NCBI GenBank assembly: GCA_004369085.1
Contig: ML210160.1
Location: 211,830-275,829 of the forward strand
Source of the DNA: Coprinopsis marcescibilis
Lineage: Eukaryota > Basidiomycota > Agaricomycetes > Agaricales > Psathyrellaceae
DNA: 64,000 bases
Direction of reading: 5' to 3'
The translations under genes and the position numbers were made by a program. Below, one piece after another: positions 34,942 to 45,112 of this stretch (its first letter is position 1; each line of letters begins with the position of its first letter). The notes under the pieces are model-generated. The model saw nothing but the letters and a program-made list of their open reading frames with translations. It had not been told where the DNA came from and ran no database searches.

Positions 34942-37061
34942 TCAGTAGTATTGGTACTGCAGCGAATACATATCCAGGAATTTGCGATAGATAGCATTGC
35001 CCTGGCTACGTCGACTATCCCGACTGTCCCGAGTCTTGGTCCTAGACAGCGGTACGCCGTTGCTATTGGCGTTTTGCTTGCCAACTGGAAGCCCAAACCT
35101 GCGGCGACGACGGGGGTATGTAGCGGCGGGCTGGTGATCGTACTCATCGTTATAGCTAGCCAAAGTGAATTCTCCTTCCTGCATCCGAGAAAAGGGTGTG
35201 AGCACCGCGTGGTCAAAGAGGTAGTAGGTTCTGAGCTCGAGACGTACAGAGAACTTGGAAACGGGGCTCAAAAGGGCAGAGGGCGGGAGTGCAGCAAGAT
35301 CAGATCCGTTTGCAGCACCTTTCCCGTCCGGAGAGGCTTTACCAGACATATACGGAAGTCCAGAAACGAGATCGTCTGATTCCGCGACCTTTTCGAGTGC
35401 ATCGAGTGCCTTGTTGAGGTTGCGGGTGAAGCTAGAGGATTGGAGGCCTTGCTCCCGAGCCGTATCCTGCTCTTTTTCGATTGCTGGCAGGCTGGGCTTC
35501 CGATCGGTAACAACCAGGACCCCATGCTCATAGATCCGAACACTCTTCCCAGAAGAGCCCCGCACAGTTCGATCGCCATAAGACATCGCAGACCGAGTTT
35601 CCGTTGTTTGTTGTCGTAGTGCCGTCTTCTTGGCCACAGGGGTGACGAATTCGCGGGGGTGGATATGGAGAGGAAAGTTGGGGCCCAGCTCATCGGGCCA
35701 AGAGGAGAGCGATATGCGGTGCGGGGTGGCAAATGATATGAAGCTGTACCCCTCTCCATGTTCACTGTTTCCTGATAAGCGACGCTGGTTCCTCGCATCA
35801 GGATTCTGAGGTTCCCGGACAGTCGACATAGCGAGGACCTTCTGGGTATTCCAAGGAGTATTCGGTGGCACCATAGGTAGCGCAGCAGGCCTCGAAGTCG
35901 AGACCCAGCCAGAGGAAGAGTCAGGGCCACCGTTCTGCTTCGAGATGGATACAGAGATTGGTCGCATTTCTTCGTTGTCTTGTTGCGAAGTGACGAAGCT
36001 AGAGTTGGAAGATTCAGACCCGTCGAAAGGCAGGTATCGTCCAGGAGAAACAGCATCGAACGACGCAGCATCCGATTCGATGCTGGGAAGATGGAAGATC
36101 GACTCGTTGTGGTGGTGGTAAAAGTTGGATGCGGATATATCGTTAAGGTCGCGGGTGCTAGCCTTGGTGCTGTGCACGGTGTCCGAGCTGCCACCGGAAT
36201 AGGAATGCGCGGTAGGTGGCTCGATGCCGGCATGCATGAAGACTTCTGTTGAGTCGCGCACAGTCTCTTCGATGAACTTGAAGTCGGATCCAGTGGCATC
36301 AGAGCTCCCGAATCGGTGAGGATGTGCCTCAGGGAACAGTGTGCGGCGGGGATCAGAAACGTCCAGGGAATCCTGATCCTGACCAAAGATCGCCTCCAGC
36401 TTGGGGTACCGCGCTGGCCTGTTGACTCTACCGTCCAAAGTGCCATCCAGTGGGAGCGGCCTGAACTCGTCGAAGGAGGTAGATATGAGGCCGCGGTCGA
36501 GAAGAGAGTAGTAGCGAGATGTGCCATCAGACTTCTTCGGTGCATGAGGGGTGTCTAGTCTGACACTCGGGATTGGTGTAATGAAGGGTGCGTCCACTGA
36601 CTCGTCCCCTGCAAATTGGATACGTCGCAGACGGTAGTGATATTGTCGTTGACCGTCCTCTTGAGGAATGACTCCGACATCTACGCAAAAGTTTAATAAG
36701 ATCACATGGAGTTGCATAGCACACAGACGAGAGACCAACCATCATCGCGCCCGTCTCTGAATGGACTCCGACCATCATAGGGGAATACCCCTAACCAGGA
36801 TGTTGTCCCTGCAACAGGAGGAAGGGTCGGTTCGATTTCCCGCATCTCGGCCTCCACAGCTCCAGAGCCATCCACCGCAAGGCGTTGTTTGCCGGAAACA
36901 GAAACAGGGTGATCAACAACAGGCTCAGAAGCATGACACTCCAGTTCACCAGCGAACGGGAGGCATGTAGATTCTAATATATTGTTTTTGATGAGGCGGA
37001 TCCTATCGTTGAACCTTTTCAAAGGCTTCAGCTTTCGTAATTTGACGTTCCAGGATTTCAT
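34942..37061 (-). CDS. uncharacterised, largely disordered protein
   Basis: I do not recognise this gene. The first exon starts at 37061 with a very basic stretch (MKSWNVKLRKLKPLKRFNDR). An intron near 36681-36739 joins it in frame to one long exon ending at 34942, for about 690 residues in total. Apart from the basic N-terminus, the protein is rich in Ser, Pro, Asp and Arg, without transmembrane segments or a signal peptide. Visible local features are a short acidic stretch near the middle, a hydrophobic heptad-like stretch (TRNLNKALDALEKVAESDD) and an Arg-rich stretch before the end (PRRRRRFGLP). Length, codon use and the single clean intron argue that it is real, and it is probably a fungus-specific regulatory or scaffold protein. 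A long plus-strand frame opposite its 3' half is a shadow. Confidence 0.75.
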
Positions 37062-37394
37062 TGGGTCGTAAGGTTCGTGAAGGAGATATTAGAGTCGTGA
37101 AAGGTCGTAGAAGGTGCAGATAGCGAAGGTTTGCACCACCGTTTTTATTGCGCCTAGGCTTATAACGCGACAAAGGGGTTTAGTTGGATCCCGTCGTCGA
37201 TCGAGGCTAAGACCCTGCTCGCAGGCCATTACGTTGGGTGTTGACGTATATGGAGTCTGGGTAAAATCGAAATGGAAACTGCGGAAACGTTATTAATTCA
37301 GGGCCCAAAATACGTAGCGTAACAGCAAGATAAGTCTATCTATGTAAACAAATATGAGGGATGGCAAAGACAGTGGAACCAGGAAAACACACAA
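37062..37394. other. short intergenic region
   Basis: This 333-bp stretch contains the promoter of the uncharacterised gene and the 3' end of the ALG12 gene, both on the minus strand. No further gene was seen. Confidence 0.4.
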
Positions 37395-39196
37395 TCATTC
37401 AAAGCGCTCCAGTATCCAAAGTTTTTCTCGCTTGTGAATCTTGACAGGGCTGAACTCCCCGTCAGCGATCCGCCGCACAAGCCCATCGCCTTTATCATTC
37501 TTCTTGAAAAGCTTCCTGAGTGTAAAAGGATGGAATGTGACCCTGTCGAGCGCTTCGATGCCTTCCACTACGTTCCAGAACTCCCATTCCAGCTCCTGAT
37601 CGCTAGGGCGATCCTCTACAATCAGGTGCGTGAACGGCGAGTCCCTGGAGAGCAGGTAGCTCATATCCAGGCCCTCAGTCTTGTTATAGGTCCATGCAAG
37701 GGTATCGTTCGCTGGCGGAAGGGAAGGCCAGTATGGAGGAGCGTTGAGCTGATGGAAGAGTGTTGCTCCTGTTTGTGCCGCAAGGTTGGAGATGTGCACG
37801 TGTACGTGCGTTGTGGGTGGGTATATATCGTGGAAGCGACGCATGGCTTGACCTCCAGGGTAGTTGTGGATGGACACATAGGCGGTGAAGCATGTGAATG
37901 CAAGGTTGAGGGCAATGCACCCATACACAGCAGCAGCCCGTAGGCGGAAGGTATCCATACGAGGGTCTGTGGAATATGTTGGCAAGCTGCAGCAGGTCAA
38001 TATGTGTGCGAGCAGGGAAGGCGAATAGATACTTACAGGTGCGTACAAGCTTGGCCAGCTGCAATGTTAAAAATGGGCACCACATACACGATGAAGCGCC
38101 ATTCTTTATGTCCGAGGAAGCTTAGGAACACTACATACATCCATGCCAAGAGGACCAGCCTTCGAAGGCGGGGCATGACGTATGCTCCAACGAAGGAGAG
38201 TGGTAAAGCTGTGAGGAGTAGCTTCGGAACGTGTGATGTGAAGTACGCCCAAGGCGGAGATACTCCCCACTCAGCGCTTTTCCCTTGGATTACGTTGAAG
38301 TATATGCTAGAAAATTCAGGCCATAACAGTCGCTGGTTCCAAAAGTAGGAATCAACCAGGACCGTTGTTGCGACTGAGAACACGCCGGCAATGGAACCAA
38401 CGACGATCAAGTTGAGGACTGAAAGCCTGCATGACAGGACCAGCTGTATGGAAGCTGGTATTAGAATAAGGACCACTTCAGCTCGGAAGACAACCGTGGC
38501 GAAGGTAAGCAATGTAACGGCCAAGGCTCCCCCGCGTATTGACATCCCTTCGTTTGGGGAGCGATATAGCACAAAATATGATGCTAAAGTCACTGGGAGA
38601 GTGTTAGTATAGCTATTTTCGGCGAGCATAGGAAACATACCGAGAAATAGGGCGTACATGTTTGGAACAGTTCGACCCATCCAGAAAGGGAGGTGGAATT
38701 GGGAACATGCCAACAGCGTAAAGAAATAGTGAGCCCAAAGCCCAAATTGTTTAGACATGGACTTTCGAATGAGATGGATAGTGAAAGCATTCAGCGTTGC
38801 TAACACCAATCTGACTGCACGGATATTAGCTTCGTTGAGAAGAGGGATATGCTTTCGTACCAATTACTTGCAAACCGAGTTTGGTACCAAGGTATCCCCT
38901 TTTTTGCGCCAGGTATATGACTGGCTTAGATATCCAGGCTAGCAGGACGTTCCCAACGAAAGTCCTCGGGACTGCACCAGGGAAAACAAAATGATCATAC
39001 TGCTTTGCTGTAAGCGCCAGACTCCAGGACAACGCGCAAAACTGACATTGACCAACCCCTTTGACCCAACTCCATACATCAAGATGTCGTGGATAGCATG
39101 CAGATTGAAGCTCTCTTCGACCTTGGTGTCTGGAGCTAGATATACGTAGAGCCATGCAGTCACAAAGATGAGAATATCGAGCCTTAGCATGCTCAT
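37395..39196 (-). CDS. ALG12: Dol-P-Man:Man7GlcNAc2-PP-Dol alpha-1,6-mannosyltransferase (ALG12-like)
   Basis: This is an ER multi-pass enzyme of the GT22 family. It adds the eighth mannose, alpha-1,6 linked, to the lipid-linked oligosaccharide used for N-glycosylation. The start at 39196 gives MSMLRLDILIFVTAWLYVYL, a first membrane helix. The luminal loop of the family follows: PDTKVEESFNLHAIHDIL and YDHFVFPGAVPRTF. Later exons show HFPFWM-like QFHLPFWMGRTVPNMYAL, a run of hydrophobic helices, and the conserved HKEWRFIVYVVPIFNIAA near 38090, which is typical of ALG12 among the ALG9/PIG-B relatives. The C-terminal exon ends at 37395. Several introns interrupt it, and all seen junctions keep frame. 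It is divergent from the palmitoyltransferase gene, 325 bp away. Confidence 0.92.
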
Positions 39197-39521
39197 CCTT
39201 ACTATCAATCTGGGAATGTTGTGAGTGGACGTTATATTCCATGCGACAAGGGCAGGCTCACCCATTGCGAAGCATGGCAGGCGTCGTGAACAAGCCGTCC
39301 GCACAGTGCTGAGTACTGAGTACTGAGTGCTGCAAAAAGTTAGTGTTGGCAGAATGCCACGCGACCCGACATTGGAACGATGACGCGGGGCGTGAGATTA
39401 TGTTTCCTCTTTTGACCTACCAGTCTAAATGATTTGGCGCTGTCGACCACGACGTCGAGGGATACCTGCGACTACGACAACGACGCCGGCGATGCTGTAA
39501 AATCTCGACTTTTACGAGGCC
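39197..39521. promoter_or_regulatory. shared divergent promoter of ALG12 and the DHHC gene
   Basis: This 325-bp region must serve both genes. It contains a short direct repeat in which CTGAGTA occurs twice and CTGAGTG once (39308-39331). No TATA box was seen on either strand, as is common for housekeeping genes. Confidence 0.5.
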
Positions 39522-40941
39522 ATGTTCTGTGCAAAAAGGGTTTTTCGATGTTTCAAGGCGCTTGAGCGTCTAGGAAATCGAATAACGGGTGCTGCAGGTC
39601 CTTATTTCGTCGGGCTCGCCGTAATTCTCTTGTGGATGGGGACGATATGTTTCTGTAAGTTTCTACTTTATCTTAATCACGATCCCCGTACAAAGCTGAC
39701 ATGTTCTCCAGTCGATGTAATAGCTCCTTCGCTTTCATATCCTCTCATCTCAATACCACTTTGTCTTCTCGTTGCACTCAATATGCATGCACACTACTTC
39801 TATGTCTGCACCGTCAAACCAGGATTTATTGACGATACGCCAGCAGAAGCTGGCACTTCTTTTCTGTGGGCGAAGAGGAAGGATTGGTACAATTCCAAGT
39901 CTCTCACTGGTGGCGTCAGATGGACAACTACCCAGGTTACGCCAGCAACTATGACCCGGTGCGGTCGCTGTGACAAATCGAGACCAGAAGTGAGTGTCCA
40001 AGTATCTCATGCTGTATTCCAGTGGGGGCTCATTGGTGCGCAGAGGGCACATCACTGCAAAGTTTGCAACAGATGCGTTCTAAAATACGATCACCATTGT
40101 CCCGTGAGTTCAAACCCTTCAGCAAGCTGCAGAAACTAACCGAACATACAGTGTACGTCTCTCTCTATATATATATGATAACCAAACCAACAACGTCCAG
40201 GGATAAATCAGTGTGTTGGGCTCCACAACGAACGCCATTTCGTTTTGTTCCTGTGTGTGTTCCTTGTGCAAATGTTATATCACCGAGCTCACTTTTGGAT
40301 AGGGCATACCTCTCCGTTGCAACATTTTGCGTTGGCGCACTCGGATACAACCAACTCATCGACTCTTTCATCTCATATGACGGGCGCTGGACATATCACG
40401 TTCCAGAGGTCATGTACGGCATGATTTATATCTTGTCGGTCGTTCTCTGCTTTGCGGTCACTGTCATGGGTTTATGGCACCTCTGGGGTATCTCTAATGC
40501 TGAAACCTCTGTCGAATCCCATGATCATGAGCAGTACCGACAACGTGCAAAAGCACGCAGAGAGGTATGTGAATATACTCACCTGTCCAAACCAAGAAGA
40601 TAACACTGTTGCAGGCATTCGTCAACTCATATGACCTTGGGTGAGCCTATTCTCTGCCTTCTGTGCATCACATATTTCAACCAGCATGCCCAGTCGAAAG
40701 AAGAACTTATCCCTTTTCTTCAACATCGGCGAAAACGGATAGTACGTAATCCTTTTGCCGCTCGACCTTGGTGGTTTGTGTTGACAATCGTCGTAGCCCA
40801 TTATACACCCTTTTTATCCCCTTTAGGATACTGCCCTACACTGATGGAAGATCATGGGCCCGTCCACAGGGCCTTGAACGGCATCGCGGGGTACGAGCAG
40901 GAGAAGAGCTCACTGATGCCAGTGATGATGAGGACTACTGA
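39522..40941 (+). CDS. DHHC-type protein S-palmitoyltransferase (PFA3-like)
   Basis: This membrane enzyme attaches palmitate to cysteines of target proteins. Nine exons (39522-39654, 39712-39989, 40044-40103, 40152, 40201-40258, 40303-40564, 40615-40640, 40685-40741, 40797-40941) sum to 1020 nt, encoding 339 residues. Two helices precede the zinc-finger domain TRCGRCDKSRPE, RAHHCKVCNRCV and LKYDHHCPWINQCVG, with DHHC as the active site. Two more helices (YLSVATFCVGALGY and MIYILSVVLCFAVTVMGL) follow. Next come the TTxE-like ETSVESHDHE, then FVNSYDLG, NLSLFFNIG and RILPYTDGRSWARP, arranged as in Pfa3-like enzymes of fungi. The protein ends acidic (ELTDASDDEDY). The conserved Trp after DHHCP exists only if a single-base exon at 40152 is spliced in, which also restores the reading frame. 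It could be another PFA paralogue. Confidence 0.93.
40152..40152 (+). other. predicted one-nucleotide exon (T) of the DHHC gene
   Basis: Exon 3 ends with ...CAC CAT TGT CCC at 40103, followed by GTGAGT. The next coding exon starts at 40201 with GG ATA AAT CAG. The universal CCC-TGG junction (Pro-Trp) lacks one T. At 40144-40158 the sequence reads ACATACAG, T, GTACGT: a full acceptor, one base, and a full donor. The two flanking introns are each 48 nt (40104-40151 and 40153-40200). Confidence 0.75.
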
Positions 40942-42483
40942 TACTCTGGAGGCCCTTTTATTTATTTAACTAGTAAGCATCTCGCCTTCGCTTTACCTAC
41001 CATGACGAAATTTGCCGGGGCCATATGATACTCTGGAGCGCATCTGCACACCGAGAGCTACATGATCTATGTCCGGTTATTCATCGACACGTTTCGATTA
41101 TATTCTCTGATTTCTTTCCTTTCTTTCGGTATGATCGTCGACCTCACACTAACAATTCCAATTAGGATTTGTAACCGTCATAATAATAATCTGTGTCAAT
41201 GACTCTATCCCAAATGTAAACAGGGTTCATAACCAAATGCTGAGAGTTGAACCTATTCACCCTGAAAATCCTCGACTGACGTGCTTGTTTTCTTCGTGTT
41301 TGCACGTCCACTGACCTTTGCAGTATAACATAGTACCTCTGCTACCGTCTCTTCGATGGAAGTAACCAGTCCCTACACACTGGTGTGCGGTGAATCTAAC
41401 GGATCGCACAAGATTTGTCTCGTGGGGTGTCCAGCAAGACATAGGATGTCGGTCCTACTACAAGGTAAGCTCTCTCTGAAGTACGCGTACTCACTGGTTC
41501 CTGTTCTTACCTATCCTCACATGCGAAACCACAAGTTGTAAGTATCCTATGCTGCATGTTGGACTCAGATTCATTGAGCAGTAATGCTGTGTTCGAGGCG
41601 GGGATGACAGACCACTCACTATAGATGTCCGTCCTGCGCGCGTACTTTGCCCCGTGCCATTGAGCTCACTACTGAGATTTGTTGCCGGTCCTTTTCACCC
41701 AACCTGCCTCGTCGTAGGACTAACGCAGTCAGCCACACAGACATACCTCGTTGCGCGTGTTCTGGACCAGGTTATATGACAGCGGAGATTCTCTAGATGT
41801 GTCTACGACTTGGTACAAGCGCAGGTGAGCCCAAAATGTGCTTACCTCGATGTTGCCAATGTCTTGGCCGACGCGGATCATGAGATACGTTGACAGGTAG
41901 GTCTATCTCGTTCAGAAAGAATGTACAGCTTTGTGAGTAATAATTATGACGTTCTGTATTGATATGACTTACAGAAGCGTCAAGTAAGAGACGGACGTTA
42001 GGGATGGCGCATGAGTACGTGTTTCTTTATCTTGTAGAGGACGCGGCTCATGACGCTTGTGTTCCCTTAGTTCTGAAATTAAATGCCGTGTACGCCTTCG
42101 CTTTGTCCCTCAAGTCACATCACTGAATGAAACGATGAAGCTTAGAGGTCAGTCAGGGTTGAGGCTGATGGCACAGAAACTCACTACATCGGTGAAGGTG
42201 ACATTGAGCCAACAAAGGTTTGTTTCCTGGGATGGAGCAGCACCTCCCAATCAAGCATCTCAGCGGCCAATCCGTATCCATAATACGACGCCGTTTCCTG
42301 TGGGAAAATTCTCCAGGCGTTGTTGGCGCGGTCACATGGGACGGACGCGCTTTGACCAAGGAACGAGTCCGCACTTACCCTTGTGGCTTTTCAAAACCCC
42401 TCTTCTATCTCTCTCTCTTTCTGTCTCTCTCTCTTCCTGTCACCTACTCCCCTGTAGCACTTATCTCTCGATTGCTATCAACC
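40942..42483. other. intergenic region with pyrimidine-rich leader of the HMG gene
   Basis: This 1.5-kb stretch shows no supported gene. Just before the HMG-box ATG, 42403-42440 is a CT tract of repeated CTCT units, a typical fungal core-promoter element. The frame of the HMG gene is open upstream to 42220, but the CT tract makes the ATG at 42484 the more likely start. Confidence 0.45.
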
Positions 42484-43670
42484 ATGGCCGAACAGGTCAA
42501 GATTCCGCGCCCATCGAACTCTTGGATATTATACCGTCAAGAGAAACAGCCGCTCTGGACCAAGAATCCAAAGTTGATACCAGAGAATGTCCCGCAAGAC
42601 TTGAAGCACGATTGCCTCAAGGGTCCTCCTAAGGGCCGTTTCAGCGCATGGGGTAGACTTATAGGCTGGTGTTGGGAAAACTGTTCCGACATTGAAAAAG
42701 CCAAATATAAGGCTAAGGCGGATTTCCTCAACGAGGAGCACGCCAGACTTCACCCCAGCTATTCCTTCAAGCAGATCCTCAAGAACACTGCGAACAGGAA
42801 GAAGGCCGCAAAGCAGAAGCAGAAGGAAGCGAATGAGCAGAGCGAGACAGCAGCGGCTCCCTCGCCAGGGCCTGGCGCTCAGCAAGCGGCTACGAATCTC
42901 AAACTCAACAACGGTGGAGGAAGGAAGCCGAAGAGGAAGAGGAATCAGACCGAAGAGCAAGAGGCGATGCCGAGGAAAAAGCAGAGGGCGAGGCAAAAAA
43001 AGAAGGGCACAAATAATGGGCCGCAGAATGAGACGCTCGCTCAACCAGTGAGTTTATTCTGGATTTCAGTGGCCATATATACTAACTGTCGTCTGCTTAG
43101 CCCGTCGCACAACCTTCTGGCTCAAACACCGATACCCCAGCTTCAGTCTCTGCTGATAAGTCTGAACTCGGGGAGCCTGTAAGCATCCTTGCCGACATTC
43201 TGATTGAACGAGCTAACAACGAGTCGTGTTGTTTAGGTCACACCCCCTGATTCTCTGGCAGAAGAGTTGACTGCTACTCCGACCGATTCTGATGTTCAAG
43301 AACCTTTTGTCCTCTCGACCGTACGTGAGCAAAATGTAAGTGCATTTCCTTTGGCCAAGTCTTGTCTTCACTAACGGTAACTCTCTTAGACACCGGCCCT
43401 ATCCTATGCGTCCTCGGAAGACATCGAAGGGCATTGTGAAGACCTTGAGGATATTCCTCAAGCCGCTTACGACTACGAGTCCGGACGGATGCTCCCGGCT
43501 AAGCCGTGGTTTGACGAGGTAAGATATTCGTTTAAGAGCTACATAGGGTCCCGGCGCTAACTAACATTTCACATTAGGATTGGAACCAAGCTCATGGCGC
43601 CTATCCCGCTGTCATCGACGATAATCTATATGACACCAATGCCTTCCTCGACCTCTTGGAAAGTCTTTGA
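42484..43670 (+). CDS. HMG-box (MATA_HMG-like) DNA-binding protein
   Basis: This is a nuclear sequence-specific HMG protein. The ATG at 42484 starts MAEQVKIPRPSNSWILYRQEK, which is helix 1 of an HMG box of the mating-type/Sox class. Helices 2 and 3 are in AWGRLIGWCWEN and EKAKYKAKADFLNEEHARLH, ending HPSYSF. Helices 1 and 2 are separated by about 20 residues more than usual (an insert rich in Pro and Lys, near 42560-42640). A strongly basic Lys/Arg tract with nuclear localisation character follows (about 42780-43020). Four more exons, each opening with a clean acceptor, encode an acidic, Pro/Ser-rich tail ending NAFLDLLESL at 43670, possibly an activating segment. Total length is about 320 residues. 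The gene is probably one of the several HMG regulators of mushrooms. It is not evidently a mating-type locus gene, because no homeodomain or pheromone gene lies nearby. Confidence 0.88.
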
Positions 43671-43852
43671 TTGGCATCATCGCGTTTTCTGTTCTGTTTT
43701 GCCTTCTTGCTCGCGCCCGCTCTGCTCTTAGTCTTTAAACACACGATCCTGTCTTGTTTACGCTTTCCCGGATTCACTTTCTCTTAGCTCTGTTTTGCTC
43801 TCGTTACATCTTTAAATATTTGCTTGCTTTGTACCTTTTTTCTTATTTTTTC

Positions 43853-44190
43853 TTACTTTTTTGCGTTACTTGCTCTCTCACATCTTCACGACACCATCAT
43901 TACCCTGCCTGCTTTCCCCCATGATTTGAACCTGTTGTACCTTTTATAATGCGCCTACCACCTTTTGATTTTCTTCCATGCAAACGTTCCCTGCTTTCAA
44001 TGCGCTTGCGCATCGTTACGACACCATTTTTCCACCATTTACAATGTATCTGTTTCTTGACTGAATTTTTTGCGTTGGCTCTGTTTTGCTCTCGTCACAC
44101 CTACCTTGTACTTTTTAAGCGTAGCTGAAGGCTACTCGCTCTTCTCATTTCATGACACCATTCGCCATGTATCTTGACCGAACTTTATGT
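43853..44190. repeat. imperfect ~211-bp direct repeat in the HMG 3' region
   Basis: The order TTTTTTGCGTT...CTCTC..(T)CACATC..., CGACACCAT or TGACACCAT, and then a CCAT/TGTATCT stretch occurs from about 43858 and again from about 44069. GCTCTGTTTTGCTCTCGT also occurs near 43790 and near 44078. The copies are well diverged and non-coding. Confidence 0.4.
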
Positions 44191-44324
44191 TAAACGTATC
44201 ATTGCCTGTATTATTAGTATACTCAAGTCAATGCATCTACGTATTGTAATAGCACTGCAACTTGAAGCTCCTTTGACCTGATTCCGTATCGGGGGGGTGA
44301 TCAGGAACTTTGAAGTGGGACGTG

Positions 44325-44374
44325 ACGCGTGACAGATCAATCAGCTTGGCACGTGCGTCGTGTCACACACGCGT
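44325..44374 (+). promoter_or_regulatory. two MCB boxes and an E-box upstream of PSF1
   Basis: ACGCGT occurs at 44325-44330 and 44369-44374, 103 and 59 bases before the PSF1 start. CACGTG lies between them at 44350-44355. ACGCGT is the MluI cell-cycle box bound by MBF-type (Mbp1/Swi6) factors that switch on replication genes at G1/S in fungi. It fits the function of the downstream gene. Confidence 0.6.
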
Positions 44375-44427
44375 CGCCAGCCTCGTTTATGCTTTAGCCG
44401 CGTTCATCTTCTTCCCCATCGTTGACA

Positions 44428-45036
44428 ATGTCGGACACACATCAGTACGGCGACAATGGCACCAAGCTCCTCATGGAGTCGCGACGGTCGACTCAAACCG
44501 ACACATTGATGAAGTACAACGACACCTTGGTGCGAACGTTGATCAGAGAGCAGCGCGATCTCGAAAAATTGGCGACATCCCTACTCGAGGCCGACCACAA
44601 TCTTCGGGGACCACCACCGCCAGCCCTCCTAATTATCCAGACAACGATAAACCGGAATAAACGGTGTCTGTTGGCGTACCATGCACATCGAACATCCATG
44701 CTCCAAAATATGTACTGGAAATATGGCGGTGCACTACCGCATCTCCTCTCCGATCCAGATTTGCGGTCCAGATTGTCGCCACACGAGGTCGACTATCTTC
44801 GCCAATACAACTCCAGCCTCATGGATTTCAGGAGCGATTTCACCTATGAACTCGATATAATGAGCGGGATCGAGAAACCACCCACGGAGATCCAGGTTAG
44901 GGTTCGCGTGGCTCGCGAATGTGGCGTGGTTCAGACAGAGAATGGGACCATTGACTTCAAGCCAGGCGAACGATACGTCGTTCGAAGGGCGGATGTCGAA
45001 CATCTCATCGTACAGGGGTATCTGGAAGAGATTTAG
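44428..45036 (+). CDS. PSF1: GINS complex subunit PSF1
   Basis: PSF1 is one of four subunits of GINS, which joins Cdc45 and Mcm2-7 as the CMG replicative helicase in the nucleus. This is one uninterrupted frame of 202 residues, the usual length. It opens with MSDTHQYGDNGTKLLMES, matching the family's N-terminal YGDxGxxLL pattern. It continues with LVRTLIREQRDLEKL, RNKRCLLAYHAHRTSML and LSPHEVDYLRQYNSSLMDF (A-domain helices). It finishes in the small B-domain RVRVARECGVVQTENGTIDF with PGERYVVRRADVEHLI. No intron was needed, unusual in this window. The ATG at 44428 is preferred. The next gene starts only 76 bp after its stop, on the same strand. Two MCB boxes lie upstream. Confidence 0.96.
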   Translation: MSDTHQYGDNGTKLLMESRRSTQTDTLMKYNDTLVRTLIREQRDLEKLATSLLEADHNLRGPPPPALLIIQTTINRNKRCLLAYHAHRTSMLQNMYWKYGGALPHLLSDPDLRSRLSPHEVDYLRQYNSSLMDFRSDFTYELDIMSGIEKPPTEIQVRVRVARECGVVQTENGTIDFKPGERYVVRRADVEHLIVQGYLEEI

Positions 45037-45112
45037 GGGCGGAGGGTCAAAGCGTCAATGTTTGGGATGAAGGGTGATGACAAACAAGTGAAACGTCATT
45101 CCGCCAATCAGC

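Larger units (their letters stand above)
43671..44427. other. 3' region of the HMG gene and promoter of PSF1
   Basis: The first ~500 bases are T/C-rich and contain imperfect repeats. The last ~110 bases form a compact promoter with two MCB boxes and one CACGTG motif in front of PSF1. Confidence 0.5.

Noticed and set aside
34735..35379. Plus-strand frame of 214 codons
   Set aside because: It lies opposite the 3' half of the long minus-strand exon ending at 34942, has no family features, and reads like the shadow of a Ser/Arg-rich gene.
35268..36545. Minus-strand frame of 425 codons overlapping the uncharacterised gene in another frame
   Set aside because: Composition is extreme (Ser, Arg and Thr from frame-shifted codons), and the alternative frame joins cleanly to an upstream exon.
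42220..42483. N-terminal extension of the HMG-box protein from the ATG at 42220
   Set aside because: The frame is open, but it runs through a CT-rich promoter tract and adds non-conserved sequence; the ATG at 42484 directly precedes the HMG box.
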